64,000 nucleotides of DNA from Phoebastria nigripes (GCA_035582835.1 JAYKAV010002475.1:399997-463996), one strand, 5' to 3'. Numbered from the stretch's first letter, positions 1 to 14,566 are shown. Notes: generated from the letters alone by a model not told the origin. Numbers and translations are program-made.

Positions 1-3000
1 CATCATCCCAGAGATTTTTTTTCATTGACTGTTAAGCTCTCCTCCAGCTTTTAGCTTTCTTCATTTACTAAATTGCAGTCCTAGAAGTTGCTGATTTTTG
101 TTTGTTTGTTTTATTTTTACAAAAGGTTTTCCTACCTGAATGCAGTGCTTCACCTGAAGGTATCTCAGCAACTGAATAATATTCCTAAGAAATACAAATC
201 TGCCAAGGAGTAAGTTAGAGTGACAGAAGTATGACTGCAGCATATCTCCATTTTCTACTTTACTATGTGCTGAATAATGTTAAAATTGGATAAACAAAAT
301 AGCTATAAGTTTTCCTAAATAAATATAGCACAAATAAGTAAAGCCTAAAACAGAACTTGCATTTATGAAAAAAGTGTTAACATAAATGAATATATGTAAG
401 AACATATTGAAATACATGTGCTCTTATGGAGAAAGTGCTGAAGACTACATTAACAAACCTAAAAGATTTGTTCATGATAACTAGGCAATTAAAGAATATA
501 GCCAAGATAAGGAAACTCTGGTTAACTGGTTGTAAAAAAATAATTTGTATGGATTATCTTTGATCTGTGTATTTGGTACTTGGCTACTCTGAGTCTAGTT
601 TATTTTGATGGTCTGCCTTGAATTTGGATAAAAGGAAGAAAAGGTCTGTGTGAAATTTATTTTCAGCAAATGTGTTTTCAGGATTCATCTTCTCATAGAC
701 CACTCTGTTTTCAGGCTACCTTAGCTCTAATTCGAGAAGAAAAGCAAAAAAAAAAAATTTGACTCATGTGTCTCCTGCTCTTGCCACCCTCAGACAAGTT
801 ACTTCACTAGACAATTCTGTATTCTAGAATAAGATATGAAAAAGAAAATGTATTTATGATGTAAGCTAGTGTGATATTTGCAGTGGAAGTGATCTGAAGA
901 TCCTGTAAACTCAATCAGAGTAAGTGTAGTGGTCAAAATTTGACTGAACTTTTTAAAACAGAACTATACACTCATTGTCTGCCATTATGTTATCATTCTG
1001 CCCCTAGTAATACTATTAAAATTGTTACATTAACTAGCAGAGAAGTATGCTCTTCATGCCACACACACAAAAACCCTAGACTTCATACTTCAAGTTAAAC
1101 TACGGATTCCGTCATAACAGTGCTAAGGAAGAGAAGAGACTTGTTCAGAGATTTCATCTTGCAGACAAAGACAGACAAAGGTCAATTACTTTTTGGCGTA
1201 TGTACAATCTCTAAATCAGATATAATTGCGTGTTTTTCTACTTTTTTTTTTTTTTCAGTGAGAGGTACCAAAATGAAATATTGTAACTAACAACCAACCG
1301 TGCGAACACTATCTGGTTTGATTCTGGCACTGATGTTAATCTGATTATTATATACCATAAAATACGTAAGGGATAATCAGTCTGTGATAATCACCATTCA
1401 GAGAATGGGATAGTGTAATGTCATTCACTACAGAGGGGATCACATTATGGAAGGCTTTTACCTCCTGCAAAATTAGAAGGCTGTCTGACTGCCAAGCATT
1501 GTTGCAGGTGCATTGCCTAGCACAGGGATTGCTTTCATGACTCAGCAATGCACAAAGACAGTGATTTTTGCAAAAAATTGTCAACTTGCCCTGACCACAA
1601 TTGCATAATGAAATTTATCCACACCCTGAATTTTAGTAGATACTACATGGTATAGGCACAGGAGCAATAGATCTCCATATTGTAAAACATACAGTATGCT
1701 TTACAGAGATTCTGTCAAAGTTTCTTTTTTTTTTTTTTCCTATTTGCAATTAAATTAAGTAACAACTGTGTCATGTAGCATTTATCAGTACCTTGACACT
1801 AGAATTCTGAATGCTGAGAAAGCTGATTACTAATCTATCAGAAGTATAGCCATATAACAGTATATCATTTGAAGTACAAATGAAAACAATAATATTTCAA
1901 AGAGTTATCAAAACACAAGCTCAAAAGAAACAATATAAACACTGCTACTCTCTAATTTCTAATCTCTTGAACAATCTGCTCAAAGTTGGACTAAATATAT
2001 GTTTATTATATTACTAATGTTTAGAGTGGGTGTTATTCAAACAGCTTTACTGATTTCAGTAGAGTCATTTTATGACATTATAAGTATTGCTCACACTAAA
2101 GTTTGCAAGAACATTTTTTCAATAACTTCCACATATTCCTTCAGATCCCACAGTGGCAGACAACCATTGTCTCCCACAGAGTTACATGGTCCGTATTTCT
2201 GAATAAATGCTGTTTTTCTTTTACCTGTGCATAAATGTCTAATTCACTGTTTTCCCACAGAGTTATGTGAGCCAAACATGAAACTGGGTCAGCTTAAAAT
2301 AATTCTGTGTGGTGATGTAGGGGTGGAGATTGTTTGATTTCTTTCACAAAAGCAAGAATTATCTTTCTTACAGATAATAAAATGCTGGCATTTGTGTGCA
2401 GCTGTTCAAAGGACTTAATCATGCAGTCTTCACTGACTCTGAGGCTGTCAAATATTTTTACTCAGAATAGTAGGTAGAAAAGGAAATTAAAATGGGGGCA
2501 TATATCTACAGTCTTTGCTTGTGGCAATGACCTAAAATGCTGATGTTCAACAAGAACTGATTATTCCATTTTGCTCCAATCACCACTGCTAAACTGTTAA
2601 CCAGTACCTTGCCTATCAATAAGTATTTGCCATAGTAATTGTAAAGCCATCGGATTTATTCTGATATTTCTGACACAAAGTTTGGGGATACCACCAATGT
2701 CATACTATTGGCAGTTGGAACTCTGTCCAAACAAGAATCAAAACTGAAAATATTATAGTGGTTAATCCTTGCCACATAATAAGAGGACATCAGCCTTATA
2801 TGCCTGACCCCAACACTGCATTGTGTATATATATATTATACTAACCTCAAATAAACATGAACAACTTTGGATTCTTATTGACTGTCTGAATATTTGTAAT
2901 CAATAAATACTATTTCATTAATTTAGTATTTCTTTCTAAAATATTAACTAAGGGGAATTGCACTTAATATAAAGCATTATTAATGGTCACTATGAATTAT

Positions 3001-4621
3001 ATTCTAGTTGCTTTTTTATGTATTTCAGTAACTGTTTAGAATCAAATCATGCAAAGATTGTTTTGTAATATTTAGATCACTACTTATATTCATACGACTT
3101 TTCATTCAGCACCAGAATTAAAAGCCCTTGAAATGTGAAAATGAAAAATGTAATTTCATAGCTGCTAAGGGTTTGGAAAATTTGAAAAAAAACCATGCTC
3201 AGGACCTTTGGCTGCTTTTCCTAATTTAATCCAAACCCTAAATTTTTGATGCTTTCCCTGTTTCAGTCTCAATAATGTTTGGAATGAAGAACATTCAAAG
3301 AAGTGTAAAATTATCTATATCCTTTTGCCGAGTCTCAGCTGTGTTCAGCCATGAAGTTACAATATCAACAGTATCAAAATAATAAGTACACATGTGATGG
3401 TATCTGCTCACAACTATATCCCATGATAACTGTTTTCATGAAACAACGAAATGAACACCTGTTGAATAAAAGGGGGGTGGGGGGGAAGATGAAGAGTTGA
3501 AAAATGATAATTATTAAAATTCTTCTTCAGTAACTACGAATTATTTGAAAATTGTAGATCCACCAGGTGAATTGGAAGTGGGCAATTATCTAGAAGACAA
3601 AATTAGCATAGATGTAGCCACTTTTTCCACTGACTGCTACTTCTATGAAAGTAAATTAGTTGCCCTAAATATATGTATATTTTCCTTAGCTTCAACAGCA
3701 CAGCAAAATGGAAAACTGTAACCAGAATAAATTAATCTATATGTTGTAGATGTTATATTAAAAGTCCCCCCAAAAAGATGCTGAGATTGCAATGTCAAGC
3801 ACTTTGAAAATAATTCTGGATAAGAAATGGCTCTCTGCTGCTCATCAAGGTTTAATGATGACTTACCAATGATTTTGGTGAAAACAAACCAACCTTAAGA
3901 CTATCCTAAAATAAACAACTAGGGAAATTCATCAGGACTACAGAGACTGAAACGAAAGTCTCAATCACTCTTAAACTCTAGAATATCTCATCTACTGATC
4001 TTGAGATAATTTGATTATAGGGACTTCCTGCCTCTGCTTGGTTCAGGTAACAAATTTAAGCCTAACTCTGACATCTTGAGTTTTCAGTCACTAGGATATT
4101 ACATGAGGTGTCCTTACATGCTTGCACACAGCTTCTTACTCTTCTACACTCAGTCTTCACTGTTTCTCTTTCTGCTTTATAAATGACAGGAAGGGGCCAA
4201 CAGAATAGGAATGACAGTCTGCTCCTGAATATCTAGGTTGAAATACACTTGTTCTGGACAGGCTGTTAATACATTAGTTGCTAAATAGCAATAAATTTCT
4301 ATTAAGGATTTGTAGTTTTATTTTTATTAAGAATTGCTACTTTTTTATTCAGCAAGAAGTATTAGAACCCTGTAAGAACACTCCTTGATTTATTTTTTCT
4401 TCCCTAAGCTAATAATATTAAGTAGCTGACTTACTTTTTATTGTGATCTTGAAAAAACGACGGTGATTCAAACATGTGACATGGATGACTCTATCCAGGT
4501 TGTTTAAATCTCATGAAGCTTTAGCATAGGTATAAGTAACAGAAAGTATCACACACAGTCTTATCAATATAAGCCAGAACTGCTCAATGAAACGAAGTTG
4601 GTCGATAAAACTGACCTTGTT
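1..4621. other. AT-rich non-coding stretch, no gene seen
   Basis: Unique, AT-rich sequence with stop codons in all frames. Only short chance open frames are present, none with a recognisable domain. A 14-T tract followed by CAG (1242-1258) looks like a splice acceptor, but no open frame with coding character follows it. A small TA-rich patch lies near 2828. I see no repeat family or RNA gene. Confidence 0.7.
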
Positions 4622-4664
4622 AAAACAAAAAAACCCAAACAAAACAAAACAAAAACAAACAACC
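4622..4664. repeat. A-rich simple repeat (AAAAC/AAAC type)
   Basis: Degenerate runs of AAAAC and AAAC units. It is low complexity and probably arose by slippage. A minus-strand open frame crosses it but is only a translation of the tract and its flanks. Confidence 0.8.
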
Positions 4665-7600
4665 CCACAAAGTGGGAAAATAGAACACAGGAATAAAAAT
4701 ATTGTCGATGAGTGAAAATAACAAAAAAGGTAGAAAAGATGTGAATAAGACAGAAATATACAAATAATTACTTTAATCACAGAGTTATAAAAAATGCCTT
4801 TTGAAGTGTAAAAAATGCAATTCTCACCATGAAAGAAAAGTCATAATGTAGAGAAAAGATGTCTCAAAAGTTTCCTCCCTCTGAAATGTTCTGCATATTA
4901 TCAGACAAAGAAATAAAGATAGGATTTCTGCAGTAAGTATAACCAGACTACTTATTTCCTAGTATCCTCTTTCTTTATACAGTTTTTCTAACTGGGACCC
5001 TCAAGAGACAAAAGAAGAGTCATTTATTCTACAAAATATACTGTATCTGCAATTTTAGAAGATNTTAGTAAGAGGAAAAGCCCTTGAGAAGCATCTTAAT
5101 ATAATTCTTAAGATCAACAGAAGTGGTAAAAGGTGGTAGAATGGTAAAATATGTTCAAATAATTCTCACAGAAAGCATCCTTAAGGCTTATCACTTTTTA
5201 TATGGCTAAGACATTTGTAAGCCATCTTTTAAATGCAAGAGTAATAGCCTGCTCTTCCAGTTTGTAGCAGCAGTAACTCTAAGAGCTTAAATACAAAAAA
5301 AAAAAGAAAAAGGGAAACCTCACAAAATGTTAGAATTAAATAAACTGCATAAAATATGAGTGCTTGTAACATAGCAGTGTTCCTCGTGCTACACTAGCCA
5401 CAGTTGTAGTAGAAAACCTTTCATTCCATCATCTACTGAAGAAAATAGGCAAATGAAATATGAAACCTATAATGCTCTGACTTTGACTGTTAAGACATAT
5501 GTGGTTCATAAGATTAGCCCAGAAGGAATAGCATACCTCAAAATATTTCCACAGAAATTTGGGGAATAAGAATAAAGAATCTGAACTAAGTTTAGCAAAC
5601 ACATTATATTCTTGCTGAAAGAAACAAGAAGTTAAACTATGATTGACTCCTTCAGGAATGTAAAACGGGGTTGGAGAGCAGTAAGCAAAAATAACACTTC
5701 TACAGCTCAATTTCATATTTCCTCTCTCTTAGGCGAAAAAAAATTCAAAACAAACAAACAAAAAAATGGGCACTGACTCAGTCTTGGCATGTACATTTAA
5801 ATCATGGCAGTCCCTCATGCTTTGGGAGCAGGAAATACAGACTCTTCTAGTGACTCCCAGGGAAAGGATTTAAGTGGCTCTTCCAGTGTTGCATGTACAT
5901 TCGTCTTTAGAACAAGGACAAAAGTGATCTGATGAAGGTACATAATACACATATCATCACAACCACTATTCCATGACTGCACAGAGTGACTGCCTCACAG
6001 CTCTGCTATTGATTAGCCACAATTGGTTAAATTTTGCTGTCTAGGATAGGTAAAGAAAATTAATGCTTTCACTTTATACGATAAAAAAATATGTGTTCTT
6101 AGACTAAGTGGGACACCTGTGATGGCACAAAATCAGTCAAAAGAAAAAGCAGCGTAAAGCAGAGCAAAGCATTTCTTTGTGCTCTTCTGATAGCTGAAAT
6201 CTCACAGTTCTTTGTATTACAACTTGCATGGTAATATTATTCCCCCTTTTACAGATCTTGAATTCAGGGATGCACTTACCTGACTGCACGAGAAAAGATC
6301 GGAAGCGTTTTCCTGCTGTATGTCTCCAGTTAGATACTTGCATTTCAGGACTTCTGCAGTAAAGTGTCTGGCTTTTTCTGCCTCTGTCTCCAGCAGAATA
6401 ATAGAGAAGGAAACTCAGAGATCTGAATGCTGTTAAGTGCCCTAACCTTTATGCGGGTTCTTTTAGAACTGGGCTGTTAAGCATCATTTTCAGGAGCAAA
6501 AATATGCACTGTTATCCAAATGAATTAGCTCAGTTGTGCTAGTTCTCACTTGGTTGTAGTGCAACCAGATGACAAGGTTTCAAATGTGTTAACTTGTGTC
6601 ATAAAAAGTGTTGAAGAGATTTTCAGTCCCAAATGAGCTTACAAAACAACTCTTTTTGCCAATATTTTGCCCAAAATATGCACGTTAACAATAGAAAAAT
6701 TCCCGGTATATTAAAATTCATCTGAACAAGGGCTCACTGTTCAAATCTATACATGTAGACTAGCCCGGGAACATTTTCTTGAGGTACTCAAAGTCAAGTC
6801 AGTGGAATTGCTCACAGATTTCTCAGTGGGAAAAGACTGGTGAAAATTCTAGCACTCACTAATATATGCTCACATCAGGTTGTAAAAACCTATGTTTGCA
6901 AGCTACATTCCCACTTTTCGTCTTTTATAAAATAAATAAGCATATCCCAGGGTTATTTCATAAAGCGATGAATGAAATACAACAGGTAATGCAGGGGAGA
7001 GTTTAAGCTGTTGGAAATATTATCATAAACAGAAACCATAAATCCTTGTAATGTCTGTGTATGCAAGATCTCATCATCAATAAACAAACACAGAATTGGT
7101 ATTAAAATATGCTCAGAGAAAGTAACAGGTAAAAACCTAACCAGTTATATTGAAAGGTGAAACAATGACAAATAAATTACTAACCCGATTTCCTTTGTTT
7201 CAGACAAAATAGCTTTGACTCTTCTCAAGGGAAATAATCTAGTACTTGTTGTTTATAACAATATATTTAGCAGGCTGGTTATTTTATCCTCCATATTCAA
7301 GTTAATAGCTCAGAGTTTTTTGCAAAAGAAAAATAAAAGTTGTTGTCAAAGTTGCAAATACATGTTATGATTTAGTAAAGAAACTCTGTCTGAAACCAGT
7401 AAATGAGGACTTTAATCTCAAATAGCCTTTCATGCTATTACTCAAGTCATGAGAATGCCTGAATGCATGATTATAAAAGAGATAGCGCATGGCCTACTAT
7501 TCACAGTATCCCCATTCATTAGATAATTTAGGGTCCTAATTTTTCACTATTAAATTTTGAACAATCAGTTTGGATAAAGACCAATAAATAAAAAGTATGT

Positions 7601-9813
7601 ATTTTTTGAGTAAATTGTTAGAAAAGACTCAAAACAAAAGAATGATCACCAGTGGCCAGGCTTGCATCATTTACCTGAATAGAGGATTTAATGAAACCTG
7701 ATCTCTTATCTGTTTATTTCTCAACAAGCATGCATCTCTTGTTACCTCCATCCCAGAACCATGCCATAATATTTTCTGGTACCCAGTCTTACAACATCTG
7801 TCACAGCTGTAGCTTCCTGTCACATTTCTGAGATCATACAAGGAGAGAGGTGGGTAGCAGGAGGCTGTGGAGAGACTGGGCAAGAAGCTTCCAGGACTGT
7901 GCCGGGTTGCTCTCTGGGCCAGATGTACTGTTCTGCTTGCATCGACCAAATAAACCACTGCAGAAATTTCCAGAGGAGCTAGTGTTACAGATCATCCCTG
8001 CTCATTCCACCACACCTTAGGAAACTGTAGTAAATTAATGCTGGAAGAATCTAACTTTCTGCTGTATTTTGTTGAAATTGGCGTAGCTTGAAAGTTATTG
8101 GGGGCTGGGGAGATTGGGAGAACAGAGTGAATGTGTAAAATTCCTTTCTTCAGAAAATTGGGTAAAAGAGTCTCAAGGAATGATAAGAAACTCTTTAAAG
8201 CTAGCAAAGTAATAGCTCTCCCAGGTGAAATACATCTCACTCTATAAGGTCACATATGGCTATTAAACTACTTAAACAGTACTGTTATGGTAATTAAGAG
8301 CTGAACACATGAGACAACTGCCCCTTGAACACGGTCAATTTCACACCTTAAAGAGAAGACCTTGTATATATAAAGAATAATAAAATAAGCCAGTTCATTA
8401 TTGAAACACATAACGTCCACAAATCTTTTCATCCTGTCATCACCACAGTTATCTGATACAAATTATATAAAATAATGCTTTATTTCATATCAATATTACT
8501 AAATTTAATAGGTTTGCCTTTAATTACTTGGATAAATGAGCCTTTTCCCTTTGTTATGGTATTGGCCATAGACAGACAAATATATTAATCTGAAACAAAA
8601 ATAATTGTCTGGGATATCTTTCAAAGATAGAATTAGATTGTGTGCATTACATTTCCATTACAGACAGAATGGGAACAATGTGATGTATTTTAAGTTCTGA
8701 ATGTATATAGCTGAGTTCAAGTTGTAAGTTGCAATCGAGGCAAATACAATTCCTGAGGTTGTATTTCAGAACAGAATTTTAAGGAGAATGAAATGAATCT
8801 CAATACGTGTATTTAGTTTTCTGTTATTTTGCCAGTAAGTGTAGGAGACAGTGCAGCACAACTGGGGCAACTTCTTTCCTTCTGATGCAACATATGAAAA
8901 TTGAACAAGGAAATTCACTTACATGAGATACAGTCTATTGTTTGAGCTTAAATTCATTGGGAAACAGCTATCATATACTTTAAATTGAGTGGGTACTGTT
9001 CATATATTTTCACATAAACATAAAATAACCTACTTTTTCATAAATACATAATAAAGTGCTTCACTTTCAAGCAAATAAATGAAAATAAAAAGGGGGTTTA
9101 AAAATTGTTTTTCCAGTGCTGAAGTCCAGAGGAACCAGCTAGTTTCTGTGCATTCAGACAGGATCACCCCCCTCAGCTTTTAGCAGAAAATTCCTAATTA
9201 GACTAATGTATGATATAGGGAGTGAATTGTTTTAGTGATTTTATGAAGCGGTACAAACCAACTATAGAAAAAGTAAGAATTAGGCCATCCTCTATTTATA
9301 GGCAGTTTTCTTTGGGACTCTGCTTTTTACCCTTTCAGCATCTCCTTCACACCATTCCAATTTCAGCCAAACAGCTAAAAATCTGTCATTTTTTTTCTTC
9401 AAGTTTATATATTTATTCTTGTGACATTTGCAAGAATTAATTGCTGATGACAGCTTTCTCATCTCTTGGAATAATAAAACTATCAAGAAAGAATGTTTCC
9501 ACTTACAGGTACTATAATTTTAGCAAGAACAGGAGAAAACAGACTTGTTCTCATCACTAGTTACTGAAATATACTTTTGTTTATGGCTATATCTTTTGAA
9601 AACAGAAAGTAGTTTTTCATTTGACAGCTGGATAGCAATAAAGGCTAACAATTACATTCCAAACATGAATTGTCCTACCACTGCATATTAATCTCTGTGA
9701 AATTTACCTTCACTATGTTGGCTAAACAACAGATAAGGTTTTGTAAAGATATTCACAAATCCAACTTACATTTCTGTTCAATGGAAATAATTGTTGTTTT
9801 ATTTCACTGTCTT

Positions 9814-9816
<3 letters not shown>
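4665..9816. other. AT-rich non-coding stretch with a less AT-rich block near 7.7-8.0 kb
   Basis: No gene is supported. One ambiguous base lies at 5064. The block from about 7690 to 8000 is visibly richer in G and C than its surroundings and contains an AATAAA at 7949-7954. It could be a fragment of an old retroelement (see findings), but I cannot assign it. The rest is unique AT-rich sequence. Confidence 0.65.
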
Positions 9817-9862
<46 letters not shown>

Positions 9863-9930
9863 AAATAAAGATGACAAATTTGGTAAGTGTATATTAAAAA
9901 AAAAAAAAAAGGAAAAAAGAAAAAATGAAG
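9817..9930. repeat. Long poly-A tract with A-rich continuation
   Basis: A run of 39 A at 9817-9855 is followed by A-rich sequence and a second run of 15 A at 9896-9910. CR1 elements do not end in poly-A, so this is not a CR1 tail. I could not recognise a retrocopied gene upstream. The lysine-rich (plus) and phenylalanine-rich (minus) open frames here only translate the tract. Confidence 0.9.
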
Positions 9931-11720
9931 AGGAAAAAAGCTGTTCTAGAAAGCCTGTGATCACTGTTTAGGGATAACATTCAGAAAGTTTTCTCTATAG
10001 TTTACATCTGTTGTAGAAGCAATTTCAGCCATAAGTGATCTTCCCAGAACTACAGATCAATGCACAGTACAATCTGCAAATTTTAGTAAGGGTCCTATAA
10101 AGGAGTTTTAAATCCAGACTTCTTTAAGGGAGCACGACACCTTATGCCAAAGCTTTCTCCTCAAGTTGTTCATTCTCAGAGGTAAAGTTCTATAGTTTAT
10201 TTATCAAAAAATGTAGATGGAAACATTCACATGCTACAAAGACGGTCCTGCGTTCTGCCAGTGCTGAGTCATTGATTTGACAGACAGAAGGCCAAAACTA
10301 TAAATTTTGCATATAAAGTATAACTAAAAACTGCAAAAAATTGCCCAAAGGCAATCAGGATATGCATTAACATGAATGTTATATCTACATTTGAAATGTT
10401 CTCTTTAAGGTCAAAATAAAGTTATTTATGTAAATGTAAAAAGTGAAATATTATAACTGTTCCATACGAACTCTCCAACAGAAATCTTTGCTTGTCATTT
10501 TTACTGCCTTGGCTGTTACAGGACTTTAGACCCTAAGGTAAGAAAAACATTTGTCTGGATTATAACAAGGCAAAAAACAGAAAGCCAATTTTCTCAAGAG
10601 TAAACACAGCAACTGTTGGAAATGATGGTTAATTTTACCAGGAAGAAAAGAAAAAAAAAAAAAGAAAAAGGAAATGACAAGAATTCAGTGGAGAAAGAAC
10701 ATTTGCAAATTAGGTAAAGTAGTCAGTTTCCCATTCCAATGATTGTTTGACACTCTCTTGATTAACAATTGCATGCTGATGTATGTAATCTTAGAACCTA
10801 ATGTGAAGCTCATACACTCTTGGAAGACATTCCACAGCATAGTTTATATGGCTTCAGCTATGTGCAATTTCACCATTACTTTAAACACTGAAAACATTAA
10901 AAAAAGTTGATGAAATAGGTTTACTTAGAGCATCTTACCAAATAAGGAGGGGCTTTTACATGTCACTGATAAAAAGATATGTACTGGAAAAAGTGCCTAA
11001 ATCAACAGGACATGTGATACCAGTAACTGGTATCAAAACTTATCTTAAGATACTTCAACACTTCAAAACTTTGCATGCCAATAAATAGACGTCTATAAAT
11101 TAAAAAAATAATTCAGCGTCCAAAAATTTACCCAAATTTGTCAGTGCAATCTCGCTGTTCCTCAAGAAAACAAAACATTAATTTCTTTGAGATTTCATTG
11201 AAGATAGATTTCTAGAGACATTGTTGGGATTCTCTACTAATTAAGTTTTGTGCCTGGACATTCAAGATGTGGAGAACGTGGATGAGAAGAAACATTTTGC
11301 AGATGCCTTGAAAAAAACCCTCAGAGTATATTTTGGTTTCATGCAATTTCTTTTGGACAGCCTGATGGATTCTCTCATACCAAGTCAGGCATGCCAGTAC
11401 TTGCCTTGGCATATGAAGTTTACTGCAGCAGATCAGATTATAGCTTTTAAAGGATCAAAGGCTGTCAGATGGCACAGATGAACATTTCATCAAAAGCAGT
11501 TGTTCAGGAAATCCTGATAGAAGCAGAGTGATTTGAAATTTGAAAGATGCACACTGATCCAACTACCATGCTCTAGTGGTGCAGAATGCAACGTAACTAT
11601 AACACCAGAAAACATTTCTTCTTCAGGTTTTCACTACTTTGATTCACNTGGAATATCAATGGATAAACTTATCATTGCTGAATCCTTTCACCCCGTACAG
11701 CAGCCCCACCACTGCAGGCA
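9931..11720. other. AT-rich non-coding stretch; both strands open around 11.2-11.48 kb
   Basis: Mostly unique sequence with an A-rich patch near 10650. Between 11248 and about 11412 both strands stay open at once (plus-strand frame 11248-11481, minus-strand frame 11212-11412). The plus-strand product reads like ordinary protein but matches no family I recognise. It has no splice context that I trust and lies just upstream of a CR1-like remnant. I leave it unannotated as a gene. Confidence 0.55.
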
Positions 11721-11850
11721 GTGAACTTTTATAATCTGTTGCCATAAGAAGTTGTGTACGCAGATAGTATCAGCAGGTTTAAAAAGATGGAAATTCATGG
11801 ACAAGCGGTATAAATAGATGTTAAATAGAATAGGCAACAACTAACAACTC
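11721..11850 (+). mobile_element. Decayed CR1-like LINE 3' end (ancient, tentative)
   Basis: The stretch from about 11731 reads like the conserved end of the CR1/L3-type second reading frame: a 'TGCCA-AGAAGTTGTG' core, then a short gap, then GGTTTAAAAAG, then a block containing TTCATGGACAAG. In old amniote CR1 copies this region encodes the 'LP-EVV...FK...K.' C-terminal motif. Stops interrupt every frame, so the remnant is heavily mutated. The 3' boundary is unclear, and related sequence may run to about 11960. The assignment rests on remembered consensus and not on an alignment. Confidence 0.5.
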
Positions 11851-14566
11851 TAATGAAATCCTGTGGCTGTTGTGGCAGTACAAGGTGCCTGGACTGCAGA
11901 TACTGATCAGGCGTTATCTGAGGAGCATCTCTTTTTGCCATAGAGCTTGATCAGATACAGAGGTGGGTAGTAGAACCTTTATTGAGTTTATATTATAAGC
12001 CAAAATCTGTCCCAAAATGTCAAACCAAATATTTTATTGTGATGATACCTCTTCCACTACTAAAAGACTCAGAGCAGATGGCAAGTAACATCAGAGTCCA
12101 CTTTTGTACAAGGAAAGAGTAAGTATGGAAGGGAGGGCCTCAGGGAGAGAAGAATATGTAAGAGAGCACTTGCAAAAGTGGAGACATACCCATTTATTTT
12201 CTATTCTGGGCTGGGACTGACTGATCCAGCTGATTAGCTCTGTCAGCCACGTCGCCACCTTGCATATGTTTGTGATTGTGTCTTTTCCTTTTTAGTTGTC
12301 CTGGCCTCCCTATCTTCTATTGTAATTAAGGGATCTAACAAACTGGATTTGACTGGTTATGTATAAAGCATTGGTAAGTTTTCCTTTTGGACTAAATGAG
12401 TCCTATCGATGTCTTACTTCGCTTACAGTTTTAGCTAGGTAAAGTTATTTCCATTATACTAAATTTAGCACTGCCCTATGATATTATAAATGGCATTTTT
12501 GCAGCTTATGGCTAGAGTTCAATGCAGATGAAAGAATAAAAAGATCAGCTCCCAGAAAGATATGGACTCCTCTGAACCATTGGCTTATGTAGAAGGGGAG
12601 AGCAAAAGGTCTGCAAGGATAACCCTTTTTTGCCTTTACCCCTTTCCCTCACCAATTCTCAGAGGAAAAGAAATAGTAAGGGATGAAGGACTAAGCCAAA
12701 AATTTTGGCTGTAAATTGCAAGCCTTTATAACTGTCACTGGAGCAAGTTCAAAAGCCTTTTGTAAATGAATGTTAATGCTCTCTAGTATTTCCGTAAGTG
12801 AAATTACTGCCTCCCTTTGAAAATAGACTTTGGGCTAGATAGCAACATATATAACAAATACCCACATATGTCCAGGTCTTACTGTGGGTTGTGAGCTCCA
12901 GGCCCTGATATTTAACAGAGCAATATTCTCAGTGTTGCAGATATTTCCATATGCTGTTTTTGTCTGCTGACCTTCTATCTTTTTGTTTTGTTTTGTTTAT
13001 TTCTTCTTTTTTTTCTTTGCTTCCTAACCGAATTAGGACAACCAGCAAATAAGAGTGTCTTGTTTTGTTTTGTTTTCCTGGTTGTTTTTAAGTATTGGAA
13101 ACTACTGCAATAAAATAATTTGTAACACGTTTCACATTTAAGGCTAATGCAACTACTTTAACATGAAGTGCACAAAATAATTTTATATATGCTGTAAGAA
13201 TGGCATTTCCCAAAAAATCCAGTTTTATTCTAAATTATACTGCTTAGATGTTGCCAAATTCAAATATCAGAAAATAAAAGGGAACAGAAATTGATTTTTA
13301 TTTGCTGAAATTTTCTGATATAGGAAGAAGCTTTCTTCCTTGCACAAAGTGTTTATGCTCAGACATAACTAGTGAATATCACAAAGTCAAAAAAATCTTC
13401 AAAATGTTTAATTTTTTGGGGATCTAATAAAACAATGCTGATTTAATCTACTGAGGTCACATAGACAGAATTGAATCCATTGGTTCAAATCAAAGCCAGC
13501 ATTTTTGTCAAAGTTAATGAATGATACCATTTGCGACATTTTATAGGAATTGAACACCATGGCTCAGACACTGTAAACTGCAGCTAAAAAGTAGGACACT
13601 GAGAAAAAATAGCTTTAAAGGGGGAGTAGAGAGATGAAGTTTCATAAAGAGTGTTTCATTTAACATGTATTTCTCTTTCCTTACAATAGTTGAAGGGTAA
13701 ATCTGATGTAATCCCAACTGTATTTTAGACTTCACAAATCGACAAAATTTAGTTTCAGCTACTCACAAGCCATACGTATGTAACAAGCTTGGCTTTTTAT
13801 ATTTTCATTGTGCTGTCCTTTCATGACATTGTGCATTAAAATGACTGCAGCTGTCACAGGAAAACCAAGCTCCCTTAAATCTCAAAAAATATGTTCAGCA
13901 ATAAATGAAAGCCACAGTGACAATTTCAGGAAAATTCAGATAGAAAAATAATGAAGTTTTTTTTCTCTTACCATGATTAATGGACTGAATTTTTTAACCA
14001 AGAAAAATGGTGTTTAAATGTCTTGGCCTGTATTTTCATAAGGTGACCATTTTATTCTGTGATCAGAATAAAAATAGGAAGATTTATTAGATGCTTACAT
14101 CCTCTTTCTAATACAGATTTGTTCTCTACACTTTATTTCCAAGCATTTTATCAAGTGTAGCATCAAATGAATCAAATGAAGGTATTCCCACATCTTCAAT
14201 TAGGAGATTTTCCTACCCCTAATAGATTTTGCCAACAGAAAAATATTGCAAATATTGAGCTTAAATGTTTCATTTGCAGTGTTGAATCATGTTACTGGTA
14301 ATTAAAATTTAAGTAATTGCAAAACTCTCCTCACTAGTCTCCTCAGTCTTTAATCACCATGCCTTGAAATGCTTGAAAAATGACACCACCTTTCATTCAG
14401 AAGTCTTCCAGCTAAATCACACTAATTTTCAATCTTACCAGAAAGCAGTTTTTCCCTTTTCCCCCATACTTTGTCGTTATATTAATTTCCTCTTCTGTTT
14501 TGACATAATTCTATGTTGCTTCAGATTAAAAAAAAAATTAAAAAAAANCACACTGACAAAATTTGC
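11851..14566. other. AT-rich non-coding stretch, no gene seen
   Basis: Unique sequence with TTTTG-type low-complexity runs at 12981-13000 and 13061-13076. No open frame has coding character, and I recognise no repeat family apart from possible further decay of the CR1-like remnant at the left edge. Confidence 0.65.

Noticed and set aside
1235..1300. Splice-acceptor-like poly-T tract followed by CAG
   Set aside because: The sequence after it soon has stops in all frames, and no matching donor or exon is visible. Poly-T tracts followed by AG are common in this DNA.
9670..9964. Lysine-rich (plus) and phenylalanine-rich (minus) open frames
   Set aside because: They are produced by the poly-A tract at 9817-9855 and the A-rich sequence after it.
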